Source: Paenibacillus sp. NAIST15-1
GTDB taxonomy: Bacteria; Bacillota; Bacilli; Paenibacillales; Paenibacillaceae
Assembly: GCF_001894745.1 (NCBI RefSeq)
Contig: NZ_BBYF01000003.1
Coordinates: forward strand, 558,001 to 622,000
Length of the DNA stretch: 64,000 nucleotides
Direction of reading: 5' to 3'
The stretch's first letter is position 1. The number at the start of each line of letters is the position of its first letter. Both the position numbers and the translations under genes were made by a program. This document shows, in pieces, positions 20,025 through 28,918 of this stretch. The notes under the pieces were generated by a model, which saw nothing but the letters and a program-made list of their open reading frames with translations, had not been told where the DNA came from and did no database searches.

Positions 20025-20509
20025 AACTTCGCATCAAGCTGATGTTGAACAATTCGTACAATGTCAGCGATAAAATCACCGATGATAGGCAGATTGAGCG
20101 CGCCTAAATATTGCAAAATGTAGACAATGATAGCCGTAAATAGCGTAAATCCAATCGCAATTCCAACACCGCGGGCCGCTCCACCCATGAGGTTCACCCA
20201 GATCAGCTTGCGCGGATTGAACAGCAATTCATTGTATTCTGAAATTCTAGACTTCTCCATCGCTTGTGCAATTTGCAGCGTATAATCATGAATGCTCTTC
20301 ATCATTTTTTTAGCATCATCTTCATCTTGCGTAGTGGTGATGGATACGCCTGCTTTTGATTCTCCTTGGGTATCCAATGAACTCGAATCCGTCAATTGCT
20401 GCCCACTCTTGGTTGTGTGAGTATTGCCCCCTTGTTGAATTGCTATTTGTTCACGCTCGGCACTTGGGTTCTGTGGATTTGTAGAATTGTTCGAATCATG
20501 CGCTGTCAT
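20018..20509 (-). CDS. DUF5665 domain membrane protein
   Basis: A 163-residue protein. The first 75 residues are hydrophilic and low complexity (Asn/Ser/Thr/Gln-rich). The C-terminal part has a helix (KMMKSIHDYTLQIAQAMEKS), then PRKLIWVNLMGGAARGVGIA and a membrane segment (IGFTLFTAIIVYILQYLG), the layout of DUF5665. Function is unknown. GGAGGAAATGTC precedes the ATG. It lies downstream of the ileS terminator, so it probably has its own promoter or is reached by read-through. Confidence 0.75.
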   Translation of the reverse strand: MTAHDSNNSTNPQNPSAEREQIAIQQGGNTHTTKSGQQLTDSSSLDTQGESKAGVSITTTQDEDDAKKMMKSIHDYTLQIAQAMEKSRISEYNELLFNPRKLIWVNLMGGAARGVGIAIGFTLFTAIIVYILQYLGALNLPIIGDFIADIVRIVQHQLDAKFY

Positions 20510-20558
20510 GACATTTCCTCCTCTGTGAAAGCCGATGTACTACATCCCCTTATATCGC

Positions 20559-20610
20559 AAAAAGAGCGTGACCGAACAGATGGATTAACCATCTGCAAGG
20601 TCAACGCTCT
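20559..20610 (-). terminator. Intrinsic terminator after ileS
   Basis: On the minus strand AGAGCGTTGACC and GGTCACGCTCT flank an inner AGATGG/CCATCT stem, and the hairpin is followed by TTTTTG. It ends the ileS transcript 58 bases after its stop codon. Confidence 0.8.
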
Positions 20611-20667
20611 CCCCCTCTTATTCGTCATAGACTCCCCTGAATTGGAAACATCTATACGCAGAAACTG

Positions 20668-23600
20668 CTACGCAATTGCGACTCGGATCGTCTTCTGTCC
20701 CAAATCAACGGATTCCATACCCTCTTGAGAACCAAACGACAAGTTCGCAACGAGTACGTTATCACGCAGTGTGGACTCGAACGCTTGAATCGCCGCTTGC
20801 AATTGCGCATCGACATCCAGAACGATATCGACCCGTTTCTCAATTGGCAGATCAAGCTTCTTGCGCAAGTCTTGGATACCGCGAACAACTTCGCGAACCC
20901 AGCCCTCTTGCTCGAGTTCCGGCGTAATCTCCGTATTCAATGCGACTGTAATTTTATAACCTGATGCTGATGCGAAGCCAGATTTCGCTTGCTTCTCAAT
21001 CAGAAGCTCCTCACGTGTCACCTCGAAGCTTTCACCGTCTTGGTTCGTGAAGTTCCATACACCGGATTCGACGATACGACGAGTGTCCTCAGCAGCCATC
21101 GACTTCAAAGCGCCTTGCAGGACACCGACATTTTTGCCGTATTTCTTGCCGGCTACTTTGAGGTTAAGCTTCAATGTAAAATCAACAAAGCCGGAGTCGC
21201 TTGTCTCGAGGCGAATCTCCTTCACATTGATCTCTTCCTTGATGACTTCTTCATAAGCCTCCAGATGGAACTCTCGATCCATGGACACGATAAGTTCAGA
21301 CAGCGGTTGACGCGTTTTGATGCCTGTTTCATTACGTACGTTGCGTGCCAGCTCAACGATTTCACGAGCTGTTTCCATATCGCGTTCCAATTCGGCATCT
21401 ATCAAGGCTTGATCTGCAACAGGATAGTCAGCTAAATGCACACTCTCGCTTGTGCCGCCAAGATTCATGTAGATGTCTTCTGCAATCATCGGAGCATATG
21501 GCGCGATAAGTTTGGACAACGTGAGCAGAACACGGCGAAGCGTTTGGTAGGCGGTCAATTTGTCCTCTGTCATCTCGCTGCCCCAGAAGCGGTCACGGGA
21601 ACGGCGGATGTACCAGTTGCTCAACTCATCGATGTAAGACTCGATAGCTTTTGCCGGATTCAAGAAATCATTCGCTTGCAGTCCTTTGCTTACACTTGCG
21701 ATCAGCGTATGCAAGCGAGACAAGATCCAACGATCCAGCTTGTTGTTCGATGGACGCTCTTCATATGCACTAGCATCATATTGATCAATGGAAGCATACA
21801 GCGCATAGAAGGCATGCGTGTTCACAAGCGTATCAATTACTTTGGATTTCGCTTCTGCTACGATTTGCTTCGAGAAGCGCTTCGAGTTCCAAGGTGCACT
21901 ATCCGACAGCAATGCCCAGCGGAATGCATCTGTACCGTACTCATTGATAATATCCCATGGATCGATAACATTGCCCTTCGATTTGGACATTTTCTGTCCA
22001 TTTTCATCGAGCACGTGACCCGTTGAGATAACGGCCTTGTATGGCGCTATGCCTTTATACAGCGTTGCAACGGCGAGCAAGCTGAAGAACCAGCCTCGAG
22101 TCTGGTCAATTCCTTCACAGATGATGTCTGCAGGGAACTGTTCTTCGAACTTCTTCTCATCTCCGAACGGATGATGGTGCTGAGCGAATGGCATCGAACC
22201 ACTATCGAACCATACGTCAATAACTTCTGACGTACGTTCCATTACACCGTGTTCGCAATGTGGACAGTGCAGCTTAACTTCATCCACATATGGCTTATGC
22301 AGCTCCAGGTTCTCATCTACCGGCGACGTCGCACGATCGCGCAAGTCTTGATGGCTGTCTGGCGAGTATTCACCTTTACAGGATCCGCATACCCATACGT
22401 TTAGCGGTGTGCCCCAGTAACGGTTACGGCTAATATTCCAGTCCACCAAGTCTTCCAAGAAGTTGCCGAAGCGGCCTTCGCGAATATGACCAGGGTACCA
22501 GTCGACCTTACTGTTATTTGCTATTAATTGATCTTTAACCGCTGTCGTCTCAATGAACCACGATTCTGTCGCATAGTAGAGAAGCGGCGTTTTGCAGCGC
22601 CAGCAGAATGGATAGCTGTGCTCGTATTTTTCCTTGGAGTACAAGGTTCCGTTCTCAGACAGCTTCTTCACGATGTCGATATCGCAATCCTTCACGAAGC
22701 GTCCTGCAAAATCAGTAATCTCATCGTTATAGCGGCCTTGGGCATTCACAACACTGATGAAGCTGATTCCATTCTCACGGCAGCTCTTGTAGTCGTCTTC
22801 ACCGTGAGCCGGGGCCATATGAACGATACCCGTACCGCTGGAATCTGTTACGAAATCAGCAGCGACGATAAGATGTCCCTTCTCGGGCACAACATATGGG
22901 AATGGAGCAGCATACGTCTTGCCAATGAACTCAGAGCCTTTATGCTCAGACAAGATCGTGTACTCGCCCTGCATCACATCTTCAACCAGATTTTTCGCAA
23001 CGATATATACACCGTCTTCTTGCTGAACGCGAACATAATCCATGTTCGGATTCATGGCAAGTGCAGCGTGTGCTGGCAATGTCCACGGTGTGGTTGTCCA
23101 AGCAAGCACATATTCGCCATTGTCATGCAGCTTGAACTTCACAGTTGCAGACAAATCCTTCACCGTTTCATAACCTTGTGCTACCTCATGCGAACTGAGT
23201 GTCGTTTGGCAGCATGGGCAATATGGACTTACACGGTGCCCACGGTACAACAATCCTTTTTTATGAATCGTGGACAGGATGTGCCACACACTTTCAATAT
23301 AGTTGTTATCAAGCGTGATGTATGGATCATCGAGATTCGTCCAGTACCCGATCGCTTCCGTAAGCTCACGCCACTGCTTCTCATATTCGAATACACTCGC
23401 TTTACATTTTTTAACGAATGCTTCTACCCCATAGTTCTCAATTTCCTGTTTGCCAGAAATGCCAAGCTGCTTCTCAACACCAAGCTCTACAGGTAGACCA
23501 TGTGTATCCCAGCCCGCTTTACGCACGACACGATAGCCGGACATTGTCTTGTAGCGGCAAATAAAGTCCTTAATTACACGTCCGAGCACGTGCCCAATAT

Positions 23601-23760
23601 GAGGCTTTCCGTTTGCTGTAGGCGGTCCTTCATAAAATACGAAATTAGGTTTGTCTGCGCGATGCTCGATGGACTTGGCAAATGTATCTTCCGCGTTCCA
23701 TTTCGCCAATACACGCAGCTCCCGTTCCCGGGCGCGTTCTTTGACATCAACTTTTCTCAC
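20668..23760 (-). CDS. ileS: Isoleucyl-tRNA synthetase, IleS2 (eukaryote-like) type
   Basis: A 1030-residue class I synthetase that charges tRNA-Ile. The HIGH motif is PPTANGKPHIGHVLGR (H54-H57) and the KMSKS motif is GQKMSKSKGN. An editing CP1 domain lies between, and a tRNA-binding C-terminal region follows. It has about 110 residues more than Bacillus IleS1 and lacks an obvious C-terminal four-Cys zinc motif; its sequence follows the IleS2 class. The start is GTG 23760 with AGGAAG upstream; an upstream frame to 23922 runs into the T-box terminator and is not real. It is preceded by a T-box leader with its own promoter. Confidence 0.95.
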   Translation of the reverse strand: MRKVDVKERARERELRVLAKWNAEDTFAKSIEHRADKPNFVFYEGPPTANGKPHIGHVLGRVIKDFICRYKTMSGYRVVRKAGWDTHGLPVELGVEKQLGISGKQEIENYGVEAFVKKCKASVFEYEKQWRELTEAIGYWTNLDDPYITLDNNYIESVWHILSTIHKKGLLYRGHRVSPYCPCCQTTLSSHEVAQGYETVKDLSATVKFKLHDNGEYVLAWTTTPWTLPAHAALAMNPNMDYVRVQQEDGVYIVAKNLVEDVMQGEYTILSEHKGSEFIGKTYAAPFPYVVPEKGHLIVAADFVTDSSGTGIVHMAPAHGEDDYKSCRENGISFISVVNAQGRYNDEITDFAGRFVKDCDIDIVKKLSENGTLYSKEKYEHSYPFCWRCKTPLLYYATESWFIETTAVKDQLIANNSKVDWYPGHIREGRFGNFLEDLVDWNISRNRYWGTPLNVWVCGSCKGEYSPDSHQDLRDRATSPVDENLELHKPYVDEVKLHCPHCEHGVMERTSEVIDVWFDSGSMPFAQHHHPFGDEKKFEEQFPADIICEGIDQTRGWFFSLLAVATLYKGIAPYKAVISTGHVLDENGQKMSKSKGNVIDPWDIINEYGTDAFRWALLSDSAPWNSKRFSKQIVAEAKSKVIDTLVNTHAFYALYASIDQYDASAYEERPSNNKLDRWILSRLHTLIASVSKGLQANDFLNPAKAIESYIDELSNWYIRRSRDRFWGSEMTEDKLTAYQTLRRVLLTLSKLIAPYAPMIAEDIYMNLGGTSESVHLADYPVADQALIDAELERDMETAREIVELARNVRNETGIKTRQPLSELIVSMDREFHLEAYEEVIKEEINVKEIRLETSDSGFVDFTLKLNLKVAGKKYGKNVGVLQGALKSMAAEDTRRIVESGVWNFTNQDGESFEVTREELLIEKQAKSGFASASGYKITVALNTEITPELEQEGWVREVVRGIQDLRKKLDLPIEKRVDIVLDVDAQLQAAIQAFESTLRDNVLVANLSFGSQEGMESVDLGQKTIRVAIA

Positions 23761-23794
23761 AGTGATACTTCCTTTCTTCGATACATAATTGAGG

Positions 23795-24110
23795 AAACAA
23801 AAAAAACCTCCTCCCAAAAAGGGACGAGGTTCTGCTCGCGTTACCACCCTTGTTCCGTCCAACAATGACTTACAACATTGTCGTACGGCACCTTCATCAT
23901 GCATGCTTCTCCAAGCATACAAGCCCCCAATAACGGAGGGGATCCGGATATGCTTACTACGCCAGCCTTAATCCAACCAACTGCATTCGGCATATCTTCT
24001 CTGGGATGATGTCTGAACACGATTCGTTCGTCGGTTCTCACCTGCTCCGACTCTCTGAAGAACGGATGGGCGTGTCAGTGCGTTCCCGTCATTGAATATC
24101 ACGTTATTAA
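23795..24110 (-). promoter_or_regulatory. T-box riboswitch (tRNA-Ile sensing leader of ileS)
   Basis: The minus strand carries the T-box core AAGGGTGGTAACGCG (23851-23837), followed by a terminator stem (AACCTCGTCCC/GGGAGGAGGTT, 23832-23805) and a long T-run. Upstream are stem I features including the AGAGAG GA-motif near 24055. Uncharged tRNA would pair with the core and favour the antiterminator. The gene downstream implies an isoleucine specifier; ATC triplets occur in stem I near 24010-24025, but I could not fix which one is the specifier. Confidence 0.92.
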
Positions 24111-24116
24111 TACATA

Positions 24117-24145
24117 TTTATATCGTGTTTTGCGGCAAATGTCAA
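24117..24145 (-). promoter_or_regulatory. Sigma-A promoter of ileS
   Basis: TTGACA (24145-24140) and TATAAA (24122-24117) on the minus strand are 17 bases apart. Transcription would start near 24110, at the beginning of the T-box leader. This makes ileS separately controlled from divIVA just upstream. Confidence 0.85.
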
Positions 24146-24161
24146 TCAGCCGCCCCTACGA

Positions 24162-24653
24162 CTAATACAATTCTTTAACTTCCTTCACTTCTTCACGCTC
24201 AAGCGCATCCCAGCCGTCTTGATTGAGCAGCTCCATCTGAGCCTCAACCAATGTGCGGAAGCGTGCACGATAGATCGAGGATTGCTTCTTAAGCTCCTCA
24301 ACTTCCAACGCAACTTTGCGCGACTTCGCCAGTGCATCGTTCACGATGCGATCTGCATTTTTCTCAGCTTCTTTGACGATAAGCTGTGCTTCCTTCTTCG
24401 CATTGCTCTTCACTTCATCCGCAGCTTCTTGTGCAACGATGATCGTTTTGCTCAAGGTTTCCTCAAGATTCGCGAAATGGTCAAGCTTGTCCTGCAAGGA
24501 GTTTGCATGGTTTTGCAGTTCCTTGTTCTCGCGAATTAGCGCTTCATAATCTTTAATAATCTGATCGAGGAACTCGTTAACAGCGTCCTCATCATAACCG
24601 CGCAGCTTGCGGCTAAATTCCTTGTTATGTATGTCTAGTGGTGTCAATGGCAT
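24162..24653 (-). CDS. divIVA: Cell-division initiation protein DivIVA
   Basis: A 163-residue coiled-coil protein that binds negatively curved membrane at poles and septa. The N-terminal lipid-binding domain is clear: MPLTPLDIHNKEFSRKLRGY, then DAVNEFLDQIIKDYEALIRE. A long coiled coil follows (about 30-140). The ATG at 24653 has GGAGGT 8 bases upstream; the earlier GTG at 24662 lies inside that ribosome site. Its place after the ylm genes and before ileS is the standard Firmicute order. Confidence 0.96.
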   Translation of the reverse strand: MPLTPLDIHNKEFSRKLRGYDEDAVNEFLDQIIKDYEALIRENKELQNHANSLQDKLDHFANLEETLSKTIIVAQEAADEVKSNAKKEAQLIVKEAEKNADRIVNDALAKSRKVALEVEELKKQSSIYRARFRTLVEAQMELLNQDGWDALEREEVKEVKELY

Positions 24654-24742
24654 CGTGTGCACCTCCTCAAAATTACAAAAGCATGCGGCAAATCATGTCT
24701 TTTCGAACCCTCTTAGCTGCAAACGTACAAACTACAGCGAGC

Positions 24743-25534
24743 TCAACGTGTATAAGTACCTACCGAAATACGCATGCGGCCTTTTTTCGATACGCCTTCA
24801 ATTTCTATTACTTTGAATCGTCCGAACCCTTGCAAGGAGACAACATCCCCCGCTTGGAGCTGGGTGGACGGATTTTCTTCTACCTTCCAGTTCACCTTGC
24901 ATCTCCCCGCCTTGATCGGGGTTACGATCTTCGTTCGGCTAAGTCTGAATACATCGCTGGCAATGCCATCCAATCGAAGGGATGCAACACTTATGGACAT
25001 CATATTCAGCTCTGCATGAGCAGTCCGAAGCTCGGATAATGGGACAATCTCGGTCATTACATTCACGCGATGTACCTGACGCAGATGTGTATCGAGAAAA
25101 GCCCCAATTTCTTCTGTGATCACAATGTGGCAACGATCATCGTTAACGTGAATATCGCCAATTTTGTCTCGCTTTATGCCAAGCCCGAGCACAGCACCCA
25201 AGAAATCGCCATGCTCAAGCTGCCCCCAATTGCGGTCGGAAGAAATAATTTGAAGGACTTGCATCCCCATTTCTTCTCCGTCTGCGTATACATAATCGGG
25301 AGCAATGAGCGCACGCTTGCGTTCGGCCTGCTCATGCCCTCCATCCAAGCGCAGCTGAACATCAGCATTCCGATTGACCAATGTAGCCACAATAAAAGCT
25401 TGTCTCGGATCCAAAAAATCAGTACGACGGAGCTCGTGGACTTGCGCCGCACGTTCCACCCACTCCGCAGCGCGATCGACAAACACACGCTCATCAGGGT
25501 GAAAGTGCGTATAAATATTTTCATTTGCTGTCAT
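24743..25534 (-). CDS. ylmH: S4-domain RNA-binding protein YlmH
   Basis: A 263-residue protein with a C-terminal S4 RNA-binding domain (about 185-245: ASLRLDGIASDVFRLSRTKI, then VSLQGFGRFKVIEIEG). It belongs to the YlmH family found between ylmG and divIVA in Firmicutes; members bind the ribosome and help with stalled-chain quality control. ATG 25534 is chosen with AGGTGA 9 bases upstream; a GTG at 25543 is in frame but overlaps that site. It lies 10 bases downstream of the ylmG stop. Confidence 0.92.
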   Translation of the reverse strand: MTANENIYTHFHPDERVFVDRAAEWVERAAQVHELRRTDFLDPRQAFIVATLVNRNADVQLRLDGGHEQAERKRALIAPDYVYADGEEMGMQVLQIISSDRNWGQLEHGDFLGAVLGLGIKRDKIGDIHVNDDRCHIVITEEIGAFLDTHLRQVHRVNVMTEIVPLSELRTAHAELNMMSISVASLRLDGIASDVFRLSRTKIVTPIKAGRCKVNWKVEENPSTQLQAGDVVSLQGFGRFKVIEIEGVSKKGRMRISVGTYTR

Positions 25535-25553
25535 CACTAGCACTCACCTATTG

Positions 25554-25832
25554 CTAAATAAAATACTGAAGTACTGCAATTACACCTCTGTACACGAACT
25601 CAAGCGTGAACAATGCCACGATTGGGGAAATGTCCAGCATCCCGCCGATCGGCGGAATAATACGGCGGAACGGAGCCAAATAAGGCTCAACAATCTTGCC
25701 TAGAATCTCGCCGATAAAGCTCTCGCGTACATTAGGTACCCAAGACATCAAAATATAAACAATAATTAACCATCTGTATATGTTGAACAGGTAATACACG
25801 TATTCAGCAATCTGATACTCCAACAAGGTCAC
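25554..25832 (-). CDS. ylmG: YggT-family membrane protein YlmG
   Basis: A 92-residue protein with two membrane segments (about 8-30 and 68-90) and the central family motif [22 protein letters not shown]. The family is linked to division and membrane organisation but its biochemical role is not settled. It starts with GTG whose bases overlap the sepF stop (GTGA), so it is coupled to sepF. Confidence 0.93.
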   Translation of the reverse strand: MTLLEYQIAEYVYYLFNIYRWLIIVYILMSWVPNVRESFIGEILGKIVEPYLAPFRRIIPPIGGMLDISPIVALFTLEFVYRGVIAVLQYFI

Positions 25833-26281
25833 CTCGTTTGCATGTTTTCGTAATCGTCGTGTAGGATTTCTGTGATGGAACCTTGAATTTCAACCTGCTC
25901 GGGGGTACACACGAATATATTTCCACCAACCTTGGATATGTTTCCGCTTAATGCATAGACCGTGCCACTCAAGAAATCAATAATCCGAAAAGCTTGATCC
26001 TTCCGAACTCTTTGCAAATTCACGATAACCGAGCGACGTGAACGCAAGTGATCCGCAATCTCTTGGGCCTCATCATAAGAACGCGGCTCATATAGCACCA
26101 TCTTGGAGGACTTCTGTGAGTGTATGCTCACTACATTAGCAGCCTTAGAGGATTTGCGCTGGTCAAAATTCGGCGCTTCTACCTCTTGCTCGTTCATATC
26201 CGTTACTACTTTCTCACGCTCAATGATTTCTTCTTCTTCTTGAAGTCCTAGAAAATTCATAAATCGGTTCATTACACCCAT
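25829..26281 (-). CDS. sepF: Cell-division protein SepF
   Basis: A 150-residue protein that links FtsZ to the membrane. It has the N-terminal amphipathic helix [13 protein letters not shown], an acidic linker and the C-terminal SepF fold ([20 protein letters not shown]; then [20 protein letters not shown]). The ATG at 26281 is chosen because GGAAGGGG lies 7 bases upstream; it overlaps the TAA of the ylmE remnant as TAATG. A longer frame to 26329 would run through that remnant and is rejected. It overlaps ylmG by 4 bases. Confidence 0.95.
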   Translation of the reverse strand: MGVMNRFMNFLGLQEEEEIIEREKVVTDMNEQEVEAPNFDQRKSSKAANVVSIHSQKSSKMVLYEPRSYDEAQEIADHLRSRRSVIVNLQRVRKDQAFRIIDFLSGTVYALSGNISKVGGNIFVCTPEQVEIQGSITEILHDDYENMQTR

Positions 26282-26665
26282 TACGTTTCCCCTTCCTTCC
26301 CAACTAGGACGGATCCAAATCTCAGCCATGTCGCCCTCTCTTCCACAGCGACTTCAAAATCATTGGGCATCCCCATCGATAAGTGCGGCAATGATATGGA
26401 CAACGATGATCCAAATTCGTCTCGCAACTCACGTAATATGCCGTAATCTGCGAAATACGGGTCTCGTCTGTTCCGGTTCAGCTTCGTATGGAGCCATCGT
26501 CATTAGTCCAATCGGCTCAATATGAGGAAACGCGCGCAATTGCTCCACAAATGCCGCGGCTTGTTCCGGTTCTAATCCATGCTTGGATTCCTCACCCTAG
26601 ATATTCACCTGAATGAAGCAGCGAATGTTCCGCCCTATAGCTTCGATTCGTTGCTGCAGCGTCAT
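26281..26665 (-). pseudogene. ylmE: Decayed ylmE/yggS (PLP-binding YggS/PROSC family)
   Basis: Between pgeF and sepF, where ylmE belongs, the minus strand encodes pieces of YggS. A start (MTLQQRIEAI) runs directly into RCFIQVNI, then a TAG stop (26599-26597), GEESKHGLEPEQAAAFVEQL, IGLMTMAPYEAEPEQTRPVF, then after a one-base frameshift near 26452 LRELRDEFGSSL and [16 protein letters not shown] up to the TAA at 26283. QVNxSGEESK and LSMGMxxDFExAI are family hallmarks. About 110 residues, including the PLP-lysine region, are missing from the N-terminal half. The product cannot be functional. The TAATG junction to sepF is kept. Confidence 0.9.
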
Positions 26666-26669
26666 TCTG

Positions 26670-27527
26670 TCATCCCTTCTTCCAGCCAATCCAACTCATC
26701 ATGCGACCGGTCGTCCCGCCCTCCATTCGGTGGGAATAGAACATATCTATATTGCAGCCGGTGCACAGTGTAGTACATTCGATATTTGTTGCCAAAATTC
26801 CTGCTTGGATCAACAAATGTCGATTCAATTCACGCAAATCAAGCATAGCATGCCCAGATGTTGTCGGACGGATGATATCATTCTGAACTTGCTCCGCTTG
26901 TGGATCGCCTGCGAGCACACGCCGCACTTCGCCAATTACGCGCTCGTCCACCTCATAGCAGCAGGAGCCAATCGATGGTCCAATCGCTGCTTGAATATGC
27001 TCAATACGGCAGCCAAACTGCTCCTGCATCTTATGTACCGTTGCAGCGCCAATATTGCTGACGGTTCCTTTCCACCCTGCATGTGCAAGACCGACCACGC
27101 GCTGGATCGGATCTAAGAACATCAATGGAACACAGTCGGCATAAAATGAAGTCAATAGAACTCCCGTAACATCAGTAACCAAAGAATCCGTATTTTGAAT
27201 CGCATCTTCACGATTCAGCCTTCCTTTTCCTCGTTCTTCCTCTGTAACGACATGAACATGACTTCCATGCACCTGCTCACCACATGTCCATGCTTCAAAT
27301 GGCATGCCGCACGCTTTGGCGACAAGCTCGCGATTATGGATGACATCTGCCTCATTATCGTGTACATGCAGCGCACAATTCAATGAGTTAAAATGCTCAC
27401 TGCTCACGCCGCCATTTCTTGTTGTGAAACCAGCCGTCAACTCTGGATAAGCCTCTGTCCATTTCTTGACATTCAATAGGACAGGCCCTTCTGCTGCCTC
27501 AGGCTTCTGTAATTGAAATGGTTCCAT
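26670..27527 (-). CDS. pgeF: Laccase-domain purine nucleoside phosphorylase YlmD/PgeF
   Basis: A 285-residue protein of the YfiH/YlmD (laccase-domain, DUF152) family. Members cleave purine nucleosides and have been linked to peptidoglycan precursor editing. Conserved metal-site segments are EQVHGSHVHVV, SFYADCVPLMFLD and VVGLAHAGWKGTVSNIG. The ATG at 27527 has GAGGTGAT upstream; an earlier in-frame start at 27608 reads through a hairpin and is rejected. It stops 4 bases before the ylmE remnant. Confidence 0.92.
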   Translation of the reverse strand: MEPFQLQKPEAAEGPVLLNVKKWTEAYPELTAGFTTRNGGVSSEHFNSLNCALHVHDNEADVIHNRELVAKACGMPFEAWTCGEQVHGSHVHVVTEEERGKGRLNREDAIQNTDSLVTDVTGVLLTSFYADCVPLMFLDPIQRVVGLAHAGWKGTVSNIGAATVHKMQEQFGCRIEHIQAAIGPSIGSCCYEVDERVIGEVRRVLAGDPQAEQVQNDIIRPTTSGHAMLDLRELNRHLLIQAGILATNIECTTLCTGCNIDMFYSHRMEGGTTGRMMSWIGWKKG

Positions 27528-27541
27528 GACGATAATCACCT

Positions 27542-27572
27542 CACCGTACAGTTTACCACAAACCGTACGGTG
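27542..27572 (-). repeat. 13-bp dyad between ymxH and pgeF
   Basis: CACCGTACAGTTT (27542-27554) and AAACCGTACGGTG (27560-27572) form a 13-bp stem with one wobble and a 5-base loop. There is no T-run. It lies directly before the pgeF ribosome site and could be an mRNA processing structure or a protein-binding dyad. Confidence 0.6.
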
Positions 27573-27576
27573 AAGC

Positions 27577-27864
27577 CTATTGTTTCTGTACAAAGGCAGT
27601 GCTGTCATATTCTTCAGTTCGCGCCTGCTTCATTTCCTCCATTTTCACCAGAACGACATCAGCGCCGATCTTCACAATATTTCGCCAAGGAATGATCAAC
27701 TCGCTTCCGCCACCGAACAACCCCATGAACTTACTGTAATTGGGAACAACGATGGATTCAATTCTTCCCTGTTTCATATCGAGCTCTACATCGCTTACTT
27801 GACCTAATTTCTTGCCGTCGATAATGTTGATTACATCCTTCGTTTGAAAATCAGAAATTTTCAT
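27577..27864 (-). CDS. YlmC/YmxH-family PRC-barrel protein
   Basis: A 95-residue PRC-barrel protein (MKISDFQTKDVINIIDGKKL; IESIVVPNYSKFMGLFGGG; IPWRNIVKIGADVVLV). This family sits next to sigG in many Firmicutes and is annotated as sporulation-related (YlmC/YmxH); its molecular role is not known. ATG 27864 is chosen to match the family start; the longer frame to 27909 adds atypical residues. It lies after the sigG terminator, so it probably has its own, perhaps sporulation-specific, promoter. Confidence 0.85.
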   Translation of the reverse strand: MKISDFQTKDVINIIDGKKLGQVSDVELDMKQGRIESIVVPNYSKFMGLFGGGSELIIPWRNIVKIGADVVLVKMEEMKQARTEEYDSTAFVQKQ

Positions 27865-27953
27865 CGCAATCACCATTCCACCAGGAATTTGACCGTAGCC
27901 AGCGTACATACCTTAGTATATGAATGCATTGGGCAAAATGCCCTGACAGACAT

Positions 27954-27988
27954 AAAAAAAAGCCGCCGCATAACCGCGGACGGCTTAT
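27954..27988 (-). terminator. Intrinsic terminator after sigG
   Basis: On the minus strand AAGCCGTCCGC, a short loop and GCGGCGGCTT (one bulged base) are followed by a run of T. It lies 18 bases after the sigG stop. Confidence 0.85.
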
Positions 27989-28005
27989 CTGTTCAAACTA
28001 GGTAT

Positions 28006-28788
28006 TTACGTGCGAACATGCTTCTGCATCTGATTGATTGCGGATTTCTCTAGCCTAGATACTTGCGCTTGTGAAATGCCAATCTCGTCTGCAACTTCCA
28101 TTTGGGTTTTGCCTTCGAAAAAACGCATCGATAAAATCATCTTCTCACGTTCGTTCAACTTCCGCATTGCCTCACGCAGAACGATCTCTTCGATCCATGA
28201 CACGTCCTTATTCTTCTCATCGCTAATTTGATCCATCACATAAATCGGATCGCCGCCATCATGATAAATTGGCTCGAACAAGGACACAGGATCTTGAATC
28301 GCATCAAGTGCGAACACGACATCTTCCTTCGGAACATTCAACGCCTCCGAGATTTCGTGAATCGTCGGTTCACGAGAATTCTGATTGGTTAAGGAGTCAC
28401 GCACTTGCAATGCTTTATACGCGATGTCCCGCAAGCTTCTGGACACCCGGATTGGGTTATTGTCCCGCAAGTATCTGCGAATTTCTCCGATAATCATCGG
28501 AACCGCATATGTAGAGAATTTAACATTCTGACCAAGGTCGAAGTTGTCAATGGCTTTCATTAATCCAATACAGCCAACTTGGAATAAGTCATCAACGAAT
28601 TCGCCTCGGTTGTTAAATCGCTGGATCACACTCAATACGAGCCTCAAATTACCGTTTACCAGCTTCTCCCGAGCCGATAGCTCATTTCGCTCCTGTAATG
28701 ACACGAACAATTCCCTCATTTCGGCGTTCGTGAGGACGGGCAACTTCGATGTATCGACACCGCAAATTTCGACTTTGTTTCGGGTCAT
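28006..28788 (-). CDS. sigG: RNA polymerase sigma-G factor (forespore)
   Basis: A 260-residue late forespore sigma factor. The N-terminus KVEICGVDTSKLPVLTNAEM is typical of SigG. Region 2 shows DDLFQVGCIGLMKAIDNFDL and VKFSTYAVPMIIGEIRRYLR; region 4 ends with the helix-turn-helix MEVADEIGISQAQVSRLEK. The ATG at 28788 has GGGAGGTA upstream; the frame to 28815 starts within untranslated sequence. It follows sigE after a gap of 130 bases, the conserved spoIIGA-sigE-sigG order. Confidence 0.97.
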   Translation of the reverse strand: MTRNKVEICGVDTSKLPVLTNAEMRELFVSLQERNELSAREKLVNGNLRLVLSVIQRFNNRGEFVDDLFQVGCIGLMKAIDNFDLGQNVKFSTYAVPMIIGEIRRYLRDNNPIRVSRSLRDIAYKALQVRDSLTNQNSREPTIHEISEALNVPKEDVVFALDAIQDPVSLFEPIYHDGGDPIYVMDQISDEKNKDVSWIEEIVLREAMRKLNEREKMILSMRFFEGKTQMEVADEIGISQAQVSRLEKSAINQMQKHVRT

Positions 28789-28918
28789 TCGTATTACCTC
28801 CCAGGGATGAAACATTAATGTACATTATCTCCCCGGGGTGCTTTTTTATTCCTGCGTTTCCTCCGCCTGATTAGTTCCGATTGAGCCGTATTCCGCACCC
28901 GTTCAAGCAGTGAAACGT

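Noticed and set aside
22528-23496. 322-codon plus-strand frame opposite ileS
   Set aside because: Same reasoning as for carB; it is antisense to the conserved synthetase with no family resemblance.
23841-24041. 66-codon open frame upstream of ileS
   Set aside because: It lies within the T-box leader RNA and includes the conserved T-box core.
26281-26329. 16-codon N-terminal extension of SepF
   Set aside because: It reads the ylmE tail in another frame; the TAATG junction and GGAAGGGG ribosome site support the start at 26281.
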